Positions 23,001 through 34,277 are shown, numbered from the stretch's first letter. The stretch: DNA of 64,000 nucleotides from Hippasteria phrygiana (GCA_037893225.1 JAZGUH010000117.1:248001-312000); one strand, 5' to 3'. The notes: generated from the letters alone by a model not told the origin. A program made the numbers and translations.

Positions 23001-26000
23001 AAAAAATTGTTTTGGCCTAATGCAATGTTTGTTTTCATTCAAAGTCAAATTAAAACATGGCCTAAATCGTTTTTCAAATCCTTCTAATTTAGTCGTGCGT
23101 TTTTTGCTTGGTAATAGAAGAAACTTCTTGTCACAGGAAGTTCCTCAAAATAATCCAGTAAACAGGTTACTTTACCCGTGTCAATGGTCGGTATGAGCAA
23201 GTCACATCACTTCTATTCCAAAGAGAACTTTTACCTTGAATATCTGATCATCTGGACAAAACCCCATCATTATACATCGAAACATTGTCCAAATCTATGC
23301 GCAACAGGTAACCGTAAAGTCTTGCATTTCAAAGCACTTGGGACGACGGGCAAATTTCCTCCTTGGTATCGGCTCAATAAGGCAAGAACCTAATTTTGTT
23401 TTATTGCACGTGACATTTGAATTAAAACTCCTTTACAGCGGTGAGCTCTGTATATTTTGGAACATTTTTGGTAGGTTTGTTTGTTATACTTACAGTGTCT
23501 GCCACCGTCTCTAAACTATTTTTATAGCTCAACAACATGGAGCAATCGCGTGCAGTAATGGTAATCGTCTATGCCAACCCCGGACAACATGTGCAAGATA
23601 TGAACTGCCAGGGAGAGGAGTGTGACTCGCCTCCCAGCATACCTGCTACTATGGTTCCGTACAGTCAAGACCTGGTCAACAGGTATAACTGCCAGTTCAT
23701 CATGAGCTAGTTCGATCAAGTGCTGTAGTTATTTATTGAAGACAGTGGTTGGACTAATTTTTCCCGAACCTTAGCAAGTTACGTCTTGTCGACCAATAGC
23801 ACCTGCCTATATACAGGGCTTGTTCCCGCTAGTTATCAGTAGCTACGCTTTATACATGCCCAACTGTCACACAGTAACTCGACTATAGTAGATTTAACTT
23901 GATACGCCCGTCCCTCTATATTTTTGGACTATACCTGTTTTGTATAGTGTTTGATAAGCCAATCTCAATAGGATTGATCTGTATACTTGTTTCATCCCTT
24001 GGGCCACTGTACTAACCTCAGCTGTCTTCAGCCGAGGTTAGTACAGTAATTGTTCTTTAATACACAAACCTCCTACCTCCACAGAAATGGGGCATGTGAG
24101 GTTGATCTAACTATAGCTATTGTTCCCGTTAGAATGTTATTGCGCTCGTAGTGTGGTGTTACGTTACGTAGGTTTGGTGGCCGGTACTTAACGTAACGCT
24201 GCGTCACTTTAACCATTACGTGCAAATGTATATAACCAATGTTCATTGGTTAACCTTGCTTCACGTTGTCTCGTTCTCACTAGCTTTTCAATCCAAGCTA
24301 AACAAGATGGGTCATATACCCTTGTATACCTGATAGGTTAGACCATAGAGCAAGGAAACTGTTCCTTGCTCTATGGTTAGACAACCAGTGTTATAGTACT
24401 CGTGGGGGTGTTTGTACTCGAGTACTATATCCGAGTACCCGGATGCAGTAAAGTGCTCCTAGCTATAATCGGTTTTACCATTTCAGGTTGCAAACGGACA
24501 AGATGTACGTGTCGTTCCAGACGACTCTTACGGAGATTATTCACTACTTTGGAATCAATGGGGAGGGGCTTCTTGCGGAAGTGGGAGACCTGCTTTTTCC
24601 CTCATTCCAGTTCTTCAACTGGCAGGCACAGTGGTAAATTTCTGGCTGTTCTAGCACAATGTGTTACAATTTCCTTTCCAGGTGCGAGTGGGGGATCCTC
24701 CACTCTGCACCATGTTTTTGTTGTTGCACTAACATTGTCAAACCAGCGATCATGGGACCAATTGTGGGGCTATGTTGCATGTTATCGATGTTCAAGATTT
24801 TTTCTGAAATTTTTACTGAATAGTATAGCCACATTATGATCTTCTTTTAAAGGGAGAAAATGAATATTGACAGTCACTGTTCAAAAGTGTTATAAATGCG
24901 TTTACGGAATACGCTGTATGGTCAGTAAATTCCATCTTCACACTATGCGCTACCCGCTGCTACATTAGATTTCAATTGGTCAGCCGACCCCGGCAAGCTT
25001 GGTGGTCGAGTGGTTAAAACGTCTGCACTAGTACACATTCGTGGTTTAGAGTCCCACCCGAGTAAGCCTGTGATTTTTTTCCACAGGCTCTCGGAAAGCA
25101 CTGAGCACAGTGTGCTTCATAATAAGTTCATACACTACGTCGGGAAAGGGCAAACAAATCTCCCTTCTAATTTACAACAGCCCCGACGCAAAAAAACACC
25201 ATTTACACACTGTTAAGTATAGCGTGCATGTTGACCTCAAAATCCACGGAAACTTTTGCGAGAATACAGTGCTTCCGGCACGTCATCAACAACGCATAAA
25301 AATGAATGACCAAAATACTCATCATGGACTAAAAAACACACGGACTTGCTTTATATCGATGACATCAAATTGTTTAAGGACAACATTAGGGGTTACGAGG
25401 CTGACCTTCGTGTATGGTACCAAGACGCTCACGGGAAAGAAAGTGATAAATAGTGATCGAGAAGTTGCATTCTGTTCTTTTACACGTTTTTCTCAATTAT
25501 TAACAAAAGGAAGTTGGCAACTTATACACCTCACCTCGGTGGCGTATCCCCGGTAACATTTTGTACAGTTTTTGAAGTTTTAATCTGAAAGTGCCACCGC
25601 ATTACAATCGGTAGTACCCCTCTCCTTGCTTTTCAAAACATTTTTACGGACGATCGGGGAAAAAATAGTCGGTTTTTCGTGAAAAGCGTTGTGCAGTTCT
25701 ATGTTCTAAGTTCGTTTGTGTATTTTGCAAGCGATGACAATACCCACAGTATAGTATACGATGCATGACGTATGCACTGATGTTTATGAACAATCTGATG
25801 TATGATCTTGTCAGTGCAAAATCCTTTGTTCAGGTTTAACTACAAGTCTTCTCTGCTGGCCAAACTCTCGCGAGAAGCTGTGGTGATTCCAGTCATCAAG
25901 GATACCGTCTTGAAAGGACGTAGGGGTATCGTGAAAATCATCAAACTTCAATCTCTAAAAAGTGAGAATGTTTGTTTCCATGGCACTTTATCAAATAAAG

Positions 26001-29000
26001 ACGTAAAAGAGAAATTTGCCTCTTGGCTCGCCATAAACAATATAATGCGTTAAAAGTATCTCTTTTATGTCCCATATAAAGATTATTTGACCCCGATTGT
26101 CCGTGTGTTACCAACAGCGCCCCATTGTTTCCCTACATACAGTCCTCGTGGAAGATGGCCACGATGTTATTTAAAAAATTCATTTGTGTCGTAATTTAGC
26201 GTATATTTCACATTTTTACAATACAAATATTTTACAACACTCAGAGTCTTGCCCATTCAAATACTGTGGCAGGTGTGAGTCCCACCGCTTGAGTACTGCG
26301 AATTTGGTCCATTTTCGCCTTTGAACTGGAAAATAAGAATAGGTACCCCCGGTATGTCAATAAAATACATACTACAGTAGCATAGCTGAAATTTGTTGAA
26401 AGGTGAAAATATGTAACAATTAAATAATTTTAAAAATACTACCAAAAACCGGGAAAACTGTGACGGTTTAGGTGGCCACTTTGTTTTTCGTCAAATGACT
26501 CCAAGAACCGTCGCTGCCGTAGTGCCGTAGCATTCTGTGACTTAAAATCTTTCGAGTAGCCTGTAGTCGGCGTTTATTGTGAAATTTTTTTTATATGAAA
26601 ACAATGCTTTGAGTATCGTACATGTGTGCAATGCTGTGTGTGCATACTTGTGTATGCAATACAATACTGAAATAGAAGAGACTAGTATAGAGTACCGAAG
26701 TCTGACGTCAGTTGGCATGACAACTGGTTCCAAACAAATGTAAATTTCGACTTTTCCTTTGTTAACAGCCAGTCATGCAAACACATAACAAAAGTATTCT
26801 GGTTCCAAACATTGCATTGACGTCATCACTTCGGTGCTCTATAGGGTGAGTAAATAAGTATCCCGAAGTTGAATCACAAATATGTCCCATATTAATCAAA
26901 CCGATATCACAAAATTAGTATGAGCCTAAGATCTTCTCTTTAAAATGATAGGTCATTCAATAATATGGGGTCACTAATTACTGAGCAAGAGGTGTCTGTG
27001 CAAAATGAGTACAAAACTTCCGTAGGTGTGTGTGTTTACACACAATGATCACCAATCACCATCGCTCAATACACACACTTAGGGTGTTTTACTGGTTTTG
27101 CGTTCACACCTCATGCTCAGTAACCTGTGACCTAAGGCCAATTTCATAGAGCTTCTTAAGCACAAACATTTCCTGAAGCACAACAAACTGTTTAATTAAG
27201 CACAAAAAAACGTGTGTAGTAAAATCCAGTTATCAGTGATTGTTATGCTAGCAAGCAGCAGCTAAATACCAGTCACAAGCAATATAGCCTACATCACATG
27301 GAGTTTTGGCTGGTAACTTTATTTTACTAAGCAATTTTTTTGTGCTAAAGCAAATTTTTGTGCTTAAGCAGCTCCATAAAATTGGCCCCTGCTCTGGGTG
27401 ATTGACCATTTTTTAAAGATAAGATCTTAGGCTACATACATACTAGTTTGGTTTGATTAATATGGGATATATCTGGTCATTAATTTTAGTATAATTTTTT
27501 ACTCGACCTGTATAAAAGGCAAAATTGCCGCCTATGCACTCTAAAATATTAAAGTTTCTAATTGTATCATATAAGGCACCTTGATAGTTCAAAGTTTTGT
27601 GTGCTCGTCTCTTTATAGAATTGTCCCAGTACAACAAATTCGAGCTGGACGCGTCGTTGTCCTGCCCTGGCACAAGAGACGAGACCTGCCCACCGTGGGA
27701 TCGCATAGTCCATCTCTACCTCTGCTGTAATAAAACATCCCACTTGTGCAATATGGAGCTGGGCAGATGGATCACACCATTTATGAGGTAAGGGTGTATG
27801 TGTAACGATGTGACTTCCCAGATACACACAAACGTTGATTCTACGTGTAACGTTAAATAGCTACGTTAAGGTGTGGTTCGTTTTCTCATTGATATCATGT
27901 TCAATCAGCGTTGGCATGGTTACAGTTAGACCGTTGAAACAGCATTTGTATATCACGACATTATGGTGTACTATTTACGACACACCGCTTTGCCTCTTCC
28001 ACACGCGACGCGACTATACGACGCGACGGCACGACGGCTCCGTTGCATCGTGCCGTCGCGTCGTGCCGTCGCTTCTTTCCCATTACTTTTGTGCACATTC
28101 TGGCGTCGCGTCGTACGTCGCGTCGTGCCGTCGTGCCGTCGCGTCGCTTTTTTCCAGCTTGCAGGTTTTCTTTCCTCAACGTCGCCCCTTCCGTTGCCCA
28201 TCGCGTCGCACCGTCGTGCGTCGCGTCGTGTGTCGCGTCGTGCGTCGCGTCGTGTGTCACGTCGTGCGTCGCGTCGTGCTCGCATCGTGCGTCGCGTCGT
28301 GCTCGCGTCGTGCGTCGCGTCGTGCTTCGCGTCGTGCTTCGCGTCGTGCTTCGCGTCGTGCTTCGCGTCGTGTTTCGCGTGGAGTAGTCATGCTATTGTG
28401 AACATGTACAGTTGAAATACCGAACTGGCTCACATCAGAGGGCGTGTTTGTTTCACGCAGATCCGGAGCGCGATCAGTGATCCGGAGCGTCGACGCGACA
28501 CACGACGCGACGCACGACGGTGCGACGCGATGGGCGACGGAAGGGGCGACGTTGAGGAAAGAAAACCTGCAAGCTGGAAAAAAACGACGCGACGGCACGA
28601 CGGCACGACGCGACGTACGACGCGACGCCAGAATGTGCACAAAAGTAATGGGAAAGAAGCGACGGCACGACGCGACGGCACGATGCAACGGAGCCGTCGT
28701 GCCGTCGCGTCGTATAGTCGCGTCGCGTGTGGAAGAGGCAAAGCGGTGTGTCGTAAATAGTACACCATACGACATATTCTATGAACGGTAAAATAACAGA
28801 AAATCAGTAGACTGAAACGTGAAATACTGAATGGTTGCATGAGCGTTTGCCGAGTTAGTACTTTAACGTTCAGAACGAACCTTATGCATGGGTTAGTTTG
28901 CACATTGATATTAATATGTTGACGTAACGTCGTTAGAGCCTGACCAACCTTTTTGAACATCCTTTTTTTATAACATTACATAGTAACGTCGAATGAACGT

Positions 29001-32000
29001 TAATGTAACTTAATTAATTATAAACTTAACTTGATTTGAGCTGAAACTTTTAAACAAAGTTACATTAACGTTTGGTGTTTGACAAAATTATTAGCTTCTT
29101 TAAGCACATGAATGTTGAACATTGTGTCTGCTTTGTTTCTTCGCATTCTGTCATTACTTCTACCAGGCGAATCGGTCGATGGTTGACAGATGTTTCTCCA
29201 TTGTTTCCCCTCTTCACCTCTGACAATTGTACCTTTACTATGAAGACCAGTTCGTGGGCAAAAGCCTGGAAACCATCTCTTAATTTACGCTTCTCGATAG
29301 AAAACACGACAGGTATGGATATCAGTCTATGGAATATGATTCTTTTTTTTATTGGCCAAAGATTCCAAATTATGTTTGTGTGCCTTTCCGAATTTAATCA
29401 ACGCCCAAAGTGTCACTTAAGATTATTGAAGTGTTTTATCCGGGAAGCGTTTTCAACTTTCCCGACTGACGCATACAGGGATGGCGATTAAGGTCCAAGT
29501 TGATGTTAAAATCCAAGGAGATTTTGCAAGCGCGCGGTGCTCTCGGGTACACCGTACATAGAAGCTAAACGTGTGCGACGTCCTATTTTATATAAAATTA
29601 TTCTATGAAACTACTTTATGAAGCTAAAATAGTAATTTCAATTTACAGCATTTTAAAATACGATAAATTGACGACCAAATGAAATAGAACAAAAATGGTC
29701 CTCACCTTCTGACCATACACATTGTCATAGGGTAGGGCCTACGGTGATGACGAACTAAATGGTCCGTTGCTAGACTACATGTAGGCCTACACTCAACCAA
29801 AGAAATAAGTCCCCGTCTAATACTTTGTGATGTAACTGAAAAAGTATTTTATTGATTTTTGTCATTCAAAAAGTGATGAATGCACAAATTTCTTACTCAC
29901 ACAATGAGTGGTTACTCTTGGCCAATAGACAGCGTTTTCACTATGAAATCATGCATTTTATGAAATTGCGTGTAAGAAAAAACGTTGCACTTTTGTCAGC
30001 ATGTTCACTTTTACACACAGGAAGGAAGAAGTATACTCATTCATTTATGGTCATTAAAACACAATTTGTCTTAGCTTTAGTTAAGTAGCCCAGTAAAAAT
30101 ATTATGTTTGTGCTTATCCGCAAGAACTGTTCAATAATGGGTATGTCCGCCGTCTCCTGTAATCACCCCAAGACACCTCTTGCGCATACTGTTTATCAAA
30201 TTGCGTATGCGCTGCAGATCCAAGTTGGCCCAGGCCCGTTGTAAGATGCGCTGCAATTCCTGCAAAGAAGTGTTGTCATTCATTTTCTTGTTGGCTGTCT
30301 GCATGCTTCATGTCATCCCAGAGGTTCTCTAAAGGATTGCAGTCGGGAATCTTGCTAGCCATTCCATACGCTCAATCCCGTTGTCTTCCAGGTACTAGTG
30401 CATTGAGCAGGTGTTGCATTGTCGTCTATAAAGACGAACTCGTCTCCAATGGCTGCTGCATACGGTAACACGTGTGGTTACAGGAGACGGCTAGACTTTA
30501 TTTTATCTCGTGTTAGGCAGTACCAAGACGGTTACAAAAAACGTGATTGTGAAGTCGGAAAGTTGAACCAGGTTCCCTTTGCCGACTATCTGCGAGTATA
30601 ATCAATCCTTCGGTGATGCTGTCTGCGTTCATTAAGAATGTATTGAGGCATAAACTGAATTGTCTACAACAACTCCTGAATATATACGATTCTGTTTCCT
30701 ATAGGTGCGAGGAAAGAACTTGCTGCGTTATCAGCGATCTCACCAAGACCATACAACATCACACCCTTATTCCGAGGCGGAAGGTTTGACAAGAGTTACA
30801 ACAAAAAATACAAACCACATTACTTCAATCTGCCTTCAGGTGTGAAAAAGGTATGTTTTTTTTTTAATAATGTTGATTCCCCCCAAAAAAAATTCTGTGG
30901 TGAGAAACAAAAACAACAGCCTACATAGGGTAACCGGACCGTTGTATTATGAATGGCGCCCGCTAGTGTCATATTGTCTCCAGTTCCTCCCCCACCCCGC
31001 CCCGCGCTTTTCGAATTTCTTTGGTCAGCCGGGATTTTGGTCACCCCATCCCCCATCCCCCCACTCGCCACCCCCACCCCCCCCCCCCCCCCCCACCTCG
31101 CCATCCCCCATCCCTCCCACTCGCCGACACTGATTTACGCCACTGTTTAGAGAACAAATTTATACAGACATAGGCCTAATAGGCCTAACAGGAAACTTCC
31201 CTTCCTCAAACTCAGTGATTGTGATGAATTGTATTTCACGAGTCTTGGAAATCGAGTACGAGCTTAGGCCTACTTCTATGGTCGAGTACATCCGAGTGCG
31301 AGTACATTAAACCTCCACTACGAGTACTCGAATTCGAATATTTTGCATGTTTAAATCGGTCCGCAAGTAGTCCTTGTGTGCGAGTACCGAGTACGAATAC
31401 TACAACAGTTTATAATAGATTCAACCTGATATGCTTGTCACTAGGCCCTATATTTTTAGACTGTCTGGATTGTATAAAATAGGGGGCATCACTACAGTAA
31501 TAATCAATAGTGTACAAATAATAATGAATGTTTATGAGCGCAATGGTAAGAAAAATGGTGACAGATTGAATGTTCCATTCCACTCGGCTTCGCCTCGTGG
31601 AATGGGACACTGCATCTGTCACAGAATGTAATTATTTTTACCATTGCACGAATGTGAAACATTCATTATTTGTTTTTTTTACAACGCCTGAATAAATCCT
31701 CGTCGGATTGCATGCCTGGATTTCTTTGTGTACAACGTGCCGTTTTCCCTTCTCTGTCGCGCATAAAACCGCGACAAAAAGTTGTTCCCACGTGTCTTGC
31801 AAATTCATTTAATCGTTTGACATGCGTATTTAATTTTTTTTCTTTTGTGTTAGCAGCTTCAGCATTACCTACGAGTTCCGATATTTCATCGTCTGTTAGA
31901 ACAAACGGTGATTCGCGAACATCGTCCGCCATTTTGTGTGAATGACAGCCGTGGTGGAGCGCCACGAATAGTGTGAGCGTGGAATTATGGAAGTTCTATT

Positions 32001-33465
32001 CAACGGTTTACCGTTGAATAGAACTTCTATTTTTGCGGTGCCGTGCGTTGGTATACAAAAAATTCAATGCGCGTAATCGACGATCCACCAATCAGATGGC
32101 AGGGATTTATTCAGGCGTTGTATAATATTGGATAAGCCCATCACGACAGGATTTGTCTACATTATGGGCTAGTATACTAACATCAACTGTCTTAAGTAAG
32201 AGGATTTTCAAACTGAATGATTTGTTGAGACTCTTTTTTGCCCCTCACTGATGGAGCTCCTATCCACAGAAATGGTACGAGGTAATGGGTATATAAGGTT
32301 GAATCTACTATAGTAATGACATAACATGATGAATCTAGTCTTGCCTATTCTGATGGTGTTTAAGGTGCAAGTTTACGCTGTGATAACGGGACACGGCAGC
32401 GACAACAATGGGTGTGCAGAATTCTGTGTTACGTCGCATCACTTTGTCGTCAATGGACACGACAATAACATAACATTCAGCAATGCTGGTACGTTTAACA
32501 TTAGCATTATAAAAATGGAATTTGGGCGTGACATTAGACTACCCACACTATATAGCCTATGCAGACATGCATGCAAACAGCGGTGAATAACTTTCCATTA
32601 TAAAATGGCCGACGAAAGATGATTTATAATGACCGTGTCCTCTACTCTTTGCGAAAGATTTAACTTAAGTTTTCCGGAGAAAAATGAAATCGCCTATTAG
32701 GTGTATTCAAACAACTTTCTGGTTGCGTTTTTTTTTTACTTTCTATCCATTTAGTTTTGATAATCACTTACCCACGCCATAGTCAAGTCTTTTAAACTCC
32801 GATGAAAAACCACAAATGACTTATTACGTCCCCGATTTCCGATGCTTCTTCATGTTTAACCCTTATCTTCCAATGTAGGCTACATCATAGATAGCTCCCA
32901 CTAGCTTTTTTTGCGTCGTCCCATTCCTACAGTTTTAATTTTCATCTACCTTGAATATCACGTGTCTCTACTGTCAGCGTTTTTGTCCCTCCGTGTGTTT
33001 ATTACTTCATGTTAAGATTCTATTGCCGTATTTCGTTTTATTTTGATTTAATGATGCTGCTAATTTGTTTCCATATTGTTGTTTTTTCTGGAGGTGTTTT
33101 AAGATGATAAGGTCCTCCTTATAAAGCTTTTGCTTTCTATGAATTGACCGTACTTTAGCGCAAGTTGTCATGCACATAATATCCATCCTTGTTTTGCACA
33201 ATTCGTACCACCAGGCACCCCGCTTGGCTGCGCCCTTCGAACACCGACGGGGGTGGAGCCCAACCAGTATGGCACGTGGCTCTACGGTCGGGACGGTTGG
33301 TGCGATGGCAGGGAAGTGGACCCCTGGGTCTTCAATATCACCTCCCAGCTCACCGACGGACGGAATAACATCACCTATTTTGGGTGGTTTGAGGGTAAGG
33401 ATCCTCACCCTACCAGGAAGCCAGGGATGATCGACATGTACTCCTATATGGTGTTCTATCGTTAA
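19502..33465 (+). CDS. PNGase F-like/PA-domain secreted protein, copy A (complete, 11 coding exons)
   Basis: Coding exons are 19502-20058, 20979-21097, 21656-21834, 23528-23682, 24487-24633, 25834-25961, 27619-27787, 29167-29312, 30705-30850, 32365-32488 and 33215-33465. They total 2121 nt, 706 codons plus TAA, with every phase matching and no internal stop. Order: signal peptide (1 to about 26), N-terminal domain (about 30-225), PA-like domain (about 227-340), connecting region (about 341-428), then a PNGase F-like domain from about 436 to the C-terminus. PNGase F removes N-linked glycans by cleaving the Asn-sugar amide; animal members of this family are secreted and poorly characterised. 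The visible WDR (455-457) and GCAEFC (598-603) sit in the motifs that hold the bacterial catalytic Asp and second acidic residue. Assignment to the family is strong; enzymatic activity is inference. Introns carry several transposons without disturbing any exon. Confidence 0.92.
20979..21097 (+). CDS. Copy A exon 2
   Basis: 119 nt, the same length as copy B exon 2 (2857-2975). It encodes LHFVVTSVDQLGNWIP followed by a Trp-Cys and a Cys-Gly segment (QWACHDRGCGLAQ) and ends in QSS. The acceptor is CAGTCAAG; copy B uses the same odd AAG acceptor, which supports the boundary. The two Cys residues are conserved in both copies and could form a disulfide. Confidence 0.85.
21656..24633 (+). CDS. Copy A exons 3-5: PA-like domain and following segment
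   Basis: Exons 21656-21834, 23528-23682 and 24487-24633 encode residues 226-386. The PA signature is GCRVNDSVAGKVAVVTAG, then NCSFSQK, a second strand AVMVIVYAN, and a Cys pair in MNCQGEEC followed by PATMVPYSQDL. Exon 5 encodes an aromatic-rich stretch ending FPSFQFFNWQAQW. It is three bases longer than copy B exon 5 and differs around TLTEIIHYFG. These are the only exons besides 1 and 2 that can be compared between the copies. The acceptor of exon 3 could also lie three bases upstream. Confidence 0.8.
22574..22806. mobile_element. MITE with CACAGTAAAAAC ends and TA flanks
   Basis: Inverted ends around CACAGTAAAAACTGTGTTTA and the complementary right end, flanked by TA; the interior repeats GTTTAG and CTAAAC words. 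Lies in intron 3 of copy A. Confidence 0.65.
23880..24380. repeat. Repeat-family copy plus short hairpin
   Basis: About 23880-24130 shares words with 31410-31460, 32120-32330 and the complement of 48335-48790 (CCCTCTATATTTTTGGAC, GGATTGATCTG, CCACAGAAATGG). 24344-24380 is a perfect short hairpin built on CCATAGAGCAAGGAA. Lies in intron 4 of copy A. Confidence 0.6.
24994..25200 (+). repeat. tRNA-derived SINE
   Basis: An A-box-like TGGTCGAGTGG and a worn B-box (GGTTTAGAGTCC) are followed by AGTAAGCCTGTGATTTTTTT and CTCTCGGAAAGCACTGAG. The same family occurs reversed at 3080-3156, 47072-47160 and 61070-61162, and forward at 61150-61262. Confidence 0.75.
25834..25961 (+). CDS. Copy A exon 6: linker into the PNGase F-like domain
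   Basis: 128 nt between acceptor TTTGTTCAG and donor GTGAGA. It completes the Trp codon of exon 5 and encodes FNYKSSLLAKLSREAVVIPV followed by a basic segment rich in Lys and Arg (KGRRGIVKIIKL). Phase fits on both sides. The copy B equivalent is outside the window, so the boundary rests on frame and splice consensus only. Confidence 0.75.
26686..26841. mobile_element. MITE with TATAGAGTACCGAAG ends
   Basis: Inverted ends run TATAGAGTACCGAAG through TGACGTCA on both sides. A second copy lies at about 51330-51552. Intron 6 of copy A. Confidence 0.75.
26887..27470. mobile_element. Element with CCATATTAATCAAACC ends, carrying a nested MITE
   Basis: About 80-base inverted ends (CCATATTAATCAAACC, then AGCCTAAGATCTT). 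Inside, 27135-27389 is a separate MITE with ends AGGCCAATTTCATAGAGCT and its complement. The outer element is therefore the older insertion. Confidence 0.75.
27619..29312 (+). CDS. Copy A exons 7-8: N-terminal lobe of PNGase F-like domain
   Basis: Exons 27619-27787 and 29167-29312 encode residues 429-534. Visible motifs in order are SLSCPGTRDETCPPWDR, a Cys-rich turn, ELGRWITPFMRR split across the junction, GRWLTDVSPL, and CTFTMKTSSWA. This is the jelly-roll lobe with the WDR Asp and the RWITP strand shared with bacterial PNGase F. The position where I expect the bacterial enzyme to have its third acidic active-site residue (a Glu before a Trp) reads TSSW here. The intron between the exons contains the 806-bp fold-back element. 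Confidence 0.88.
27963..28768. mobile_element. 806-bp fold-back element with 8-bp target duplication
   Basis: Arms of about 280 bases are almost perfectly complementary and begin ATGGTGTACTATTTACGAC. Flanks are ACGACATT (27955-27962) and ACGACATA (28769-28776), an 8-bp duplication with one change, hAT-like. Arms and loop are full of CGTCGCGTCGTG words, and the loop has a 12-bp tandem (GCTTCGCGTCGT, about five copies at 28319-28378). Open frames here are repeat artefacts. Confidence 0.88.
30131..30465 (-). pseudogene. Tc1/mariner transposase, C-terminal fragment
   Basis: Reads FVFIDDNATPA, a gap, then YLEDNGIERMEW; a one-base frameshift, then PDCNPLENLWDDMKHA; then LQRAWANLDLQRIRNLINSM, and finally GVITGDGGHTHY before a stop at 30131-30133. 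These are the second catalytic Asp block, the third acidic block and the C-terminus of a Tc1-type DDE transposase. It is disrupted and truncated at the N-terminal side. Lies in intron 8 of copy A. Confidence 0.8.
30705..33465 (+). CDS. Copy A exons 9-11: C-terminal lobe of PNGase F-like domain
   Basis: Exons 30705-30850, 32365-32488 and 33215-33465 encode residues 534-706. Exon 10 has ITGHGSDNNGCAEFC followed by a His-His motif (TSHHF), the region holding the second acidic catalytic residue in the bacterial enzyme. Exon 11 has EPNQYGTWLYGRDGWCDG, PWVFNITSQL, and the terminal strand MYSYMVFYR before TAA at 33463-33465. Several NxT or NxS sequons are present. No canonical AATAAA was noticed in the 200 bases after the stop. 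Confidence 0.9.
31490..32127. mobile_element. Inverted-repeat element(s) with a Crypton-like ORF fragment, copy 1
   Basis: A palindrome at about 31490-31677 (arms meet at CTCGGCTTCGCCTCG) abuts a unit from 31678 to 32127. The ends of that unit are ACAACGCCTGAATAAATCC and its complement. The second unit encloses an ORF fragment on the minus strand. The same two-part arrangement recurs at 49983-51065 and, partly, at 59180-59275. Confidence 0.7.
31686..31965 (-). pseudogene. Crypton/KIAA1958-like ORF fragment, copy 1
   Basis: Encodes FVLTDDEISELVGNAEAANT, then VKRLNEFARHVGTT. A deletion relative to copy 2 then shifts the frame, although LYTKKS-type coding survives in another frame. This N-terminal region resembles the DUF3504-type proteins derived from Crypton tyrosine recombinases; the family name is from recognition, not a search. 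Confidence 0.55.
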
Positions 33466-34277
33466 TTTCCTCTCAAACATTAGCCTCTTGGCAGCATTTT
33501 TTTCAAGGTGTACAGCCAGTGTAAGCTTTGCAATAATATCAATCTTTATTGACCCTTTGAACGGTTCGGTTAAAAGAGAGGCTGTAGGCCTACATGCAAG
33601 CTTCGGTTTCCGACTTGAGTGAATTCTTATGTAAAAGCTTAAAGCTTTTAGCAACCCACGACAACGCGAACAAGTTTTTGTTTTGCATGGGTAGTTTCGC
33701 TGTGGTTCCAATATATGGTGGAACCGTGCTTTAGTTTCATTACAGAAGGATCAAATTACTTCAGAGATCCATTACCCCGCCCCGATCGACGGGATGATTA
33801 TTTCGAGATCCATCTCAGCCTCTGCGACCAGTCTGGCTTATAATCAATCATAATGTGTACAAACTGTACACCTGCTTTGTGGAGAGAAGCCATTAATTAA
33901 GCTCCCCCCATTGACTATTTACAAATCACAGCCGCGCTGCACATGTACTACACTCATGTCGGACTTCTGTAATAGACTTTGTATTAAAGCATAGTCGATC
34001 GTGGCTATGATTGAATAATAGATCGTGGCTATGATTGAATAATACATCGAGGGGAGGGACTGAATGAATCAGTCTATTGGTAGCAAGCGCCATAGTCCCA
34101 AGTGTGGTTGTTTACTACACTGTTTTTTCATTTAATTTGTTCGTTTCTTTATTCCTTCATTCACTGAACAATTACATTTATTAAAACCAATATGACAAAC
34201 TGTACGTATTGTTTACAATAATTCAGTGTTCACATGAATTCACTTCAATTCCAATGTTATACTTATTATCAATATTT

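Noticed and set aside
27835..28960. Arg/Ser- and Asp/Thr-rich reading frames up to 188 residues
   Set aside because: They lie in the CGTCG-rich fold-back arms and loop; low complexity, overlapping on both strands.
30419..30601. 60-residue plus-strand open frame next to the Tc1 fragment
   Set aside because: Antisense to the transposase fragment over part of its length; no match.
33007..33711. 234-residue open frame on the minus strand
   Set aside because: Antisense to the last exon of copy A, which has a clear protein family match; no recognisable domain in the antisense frame.
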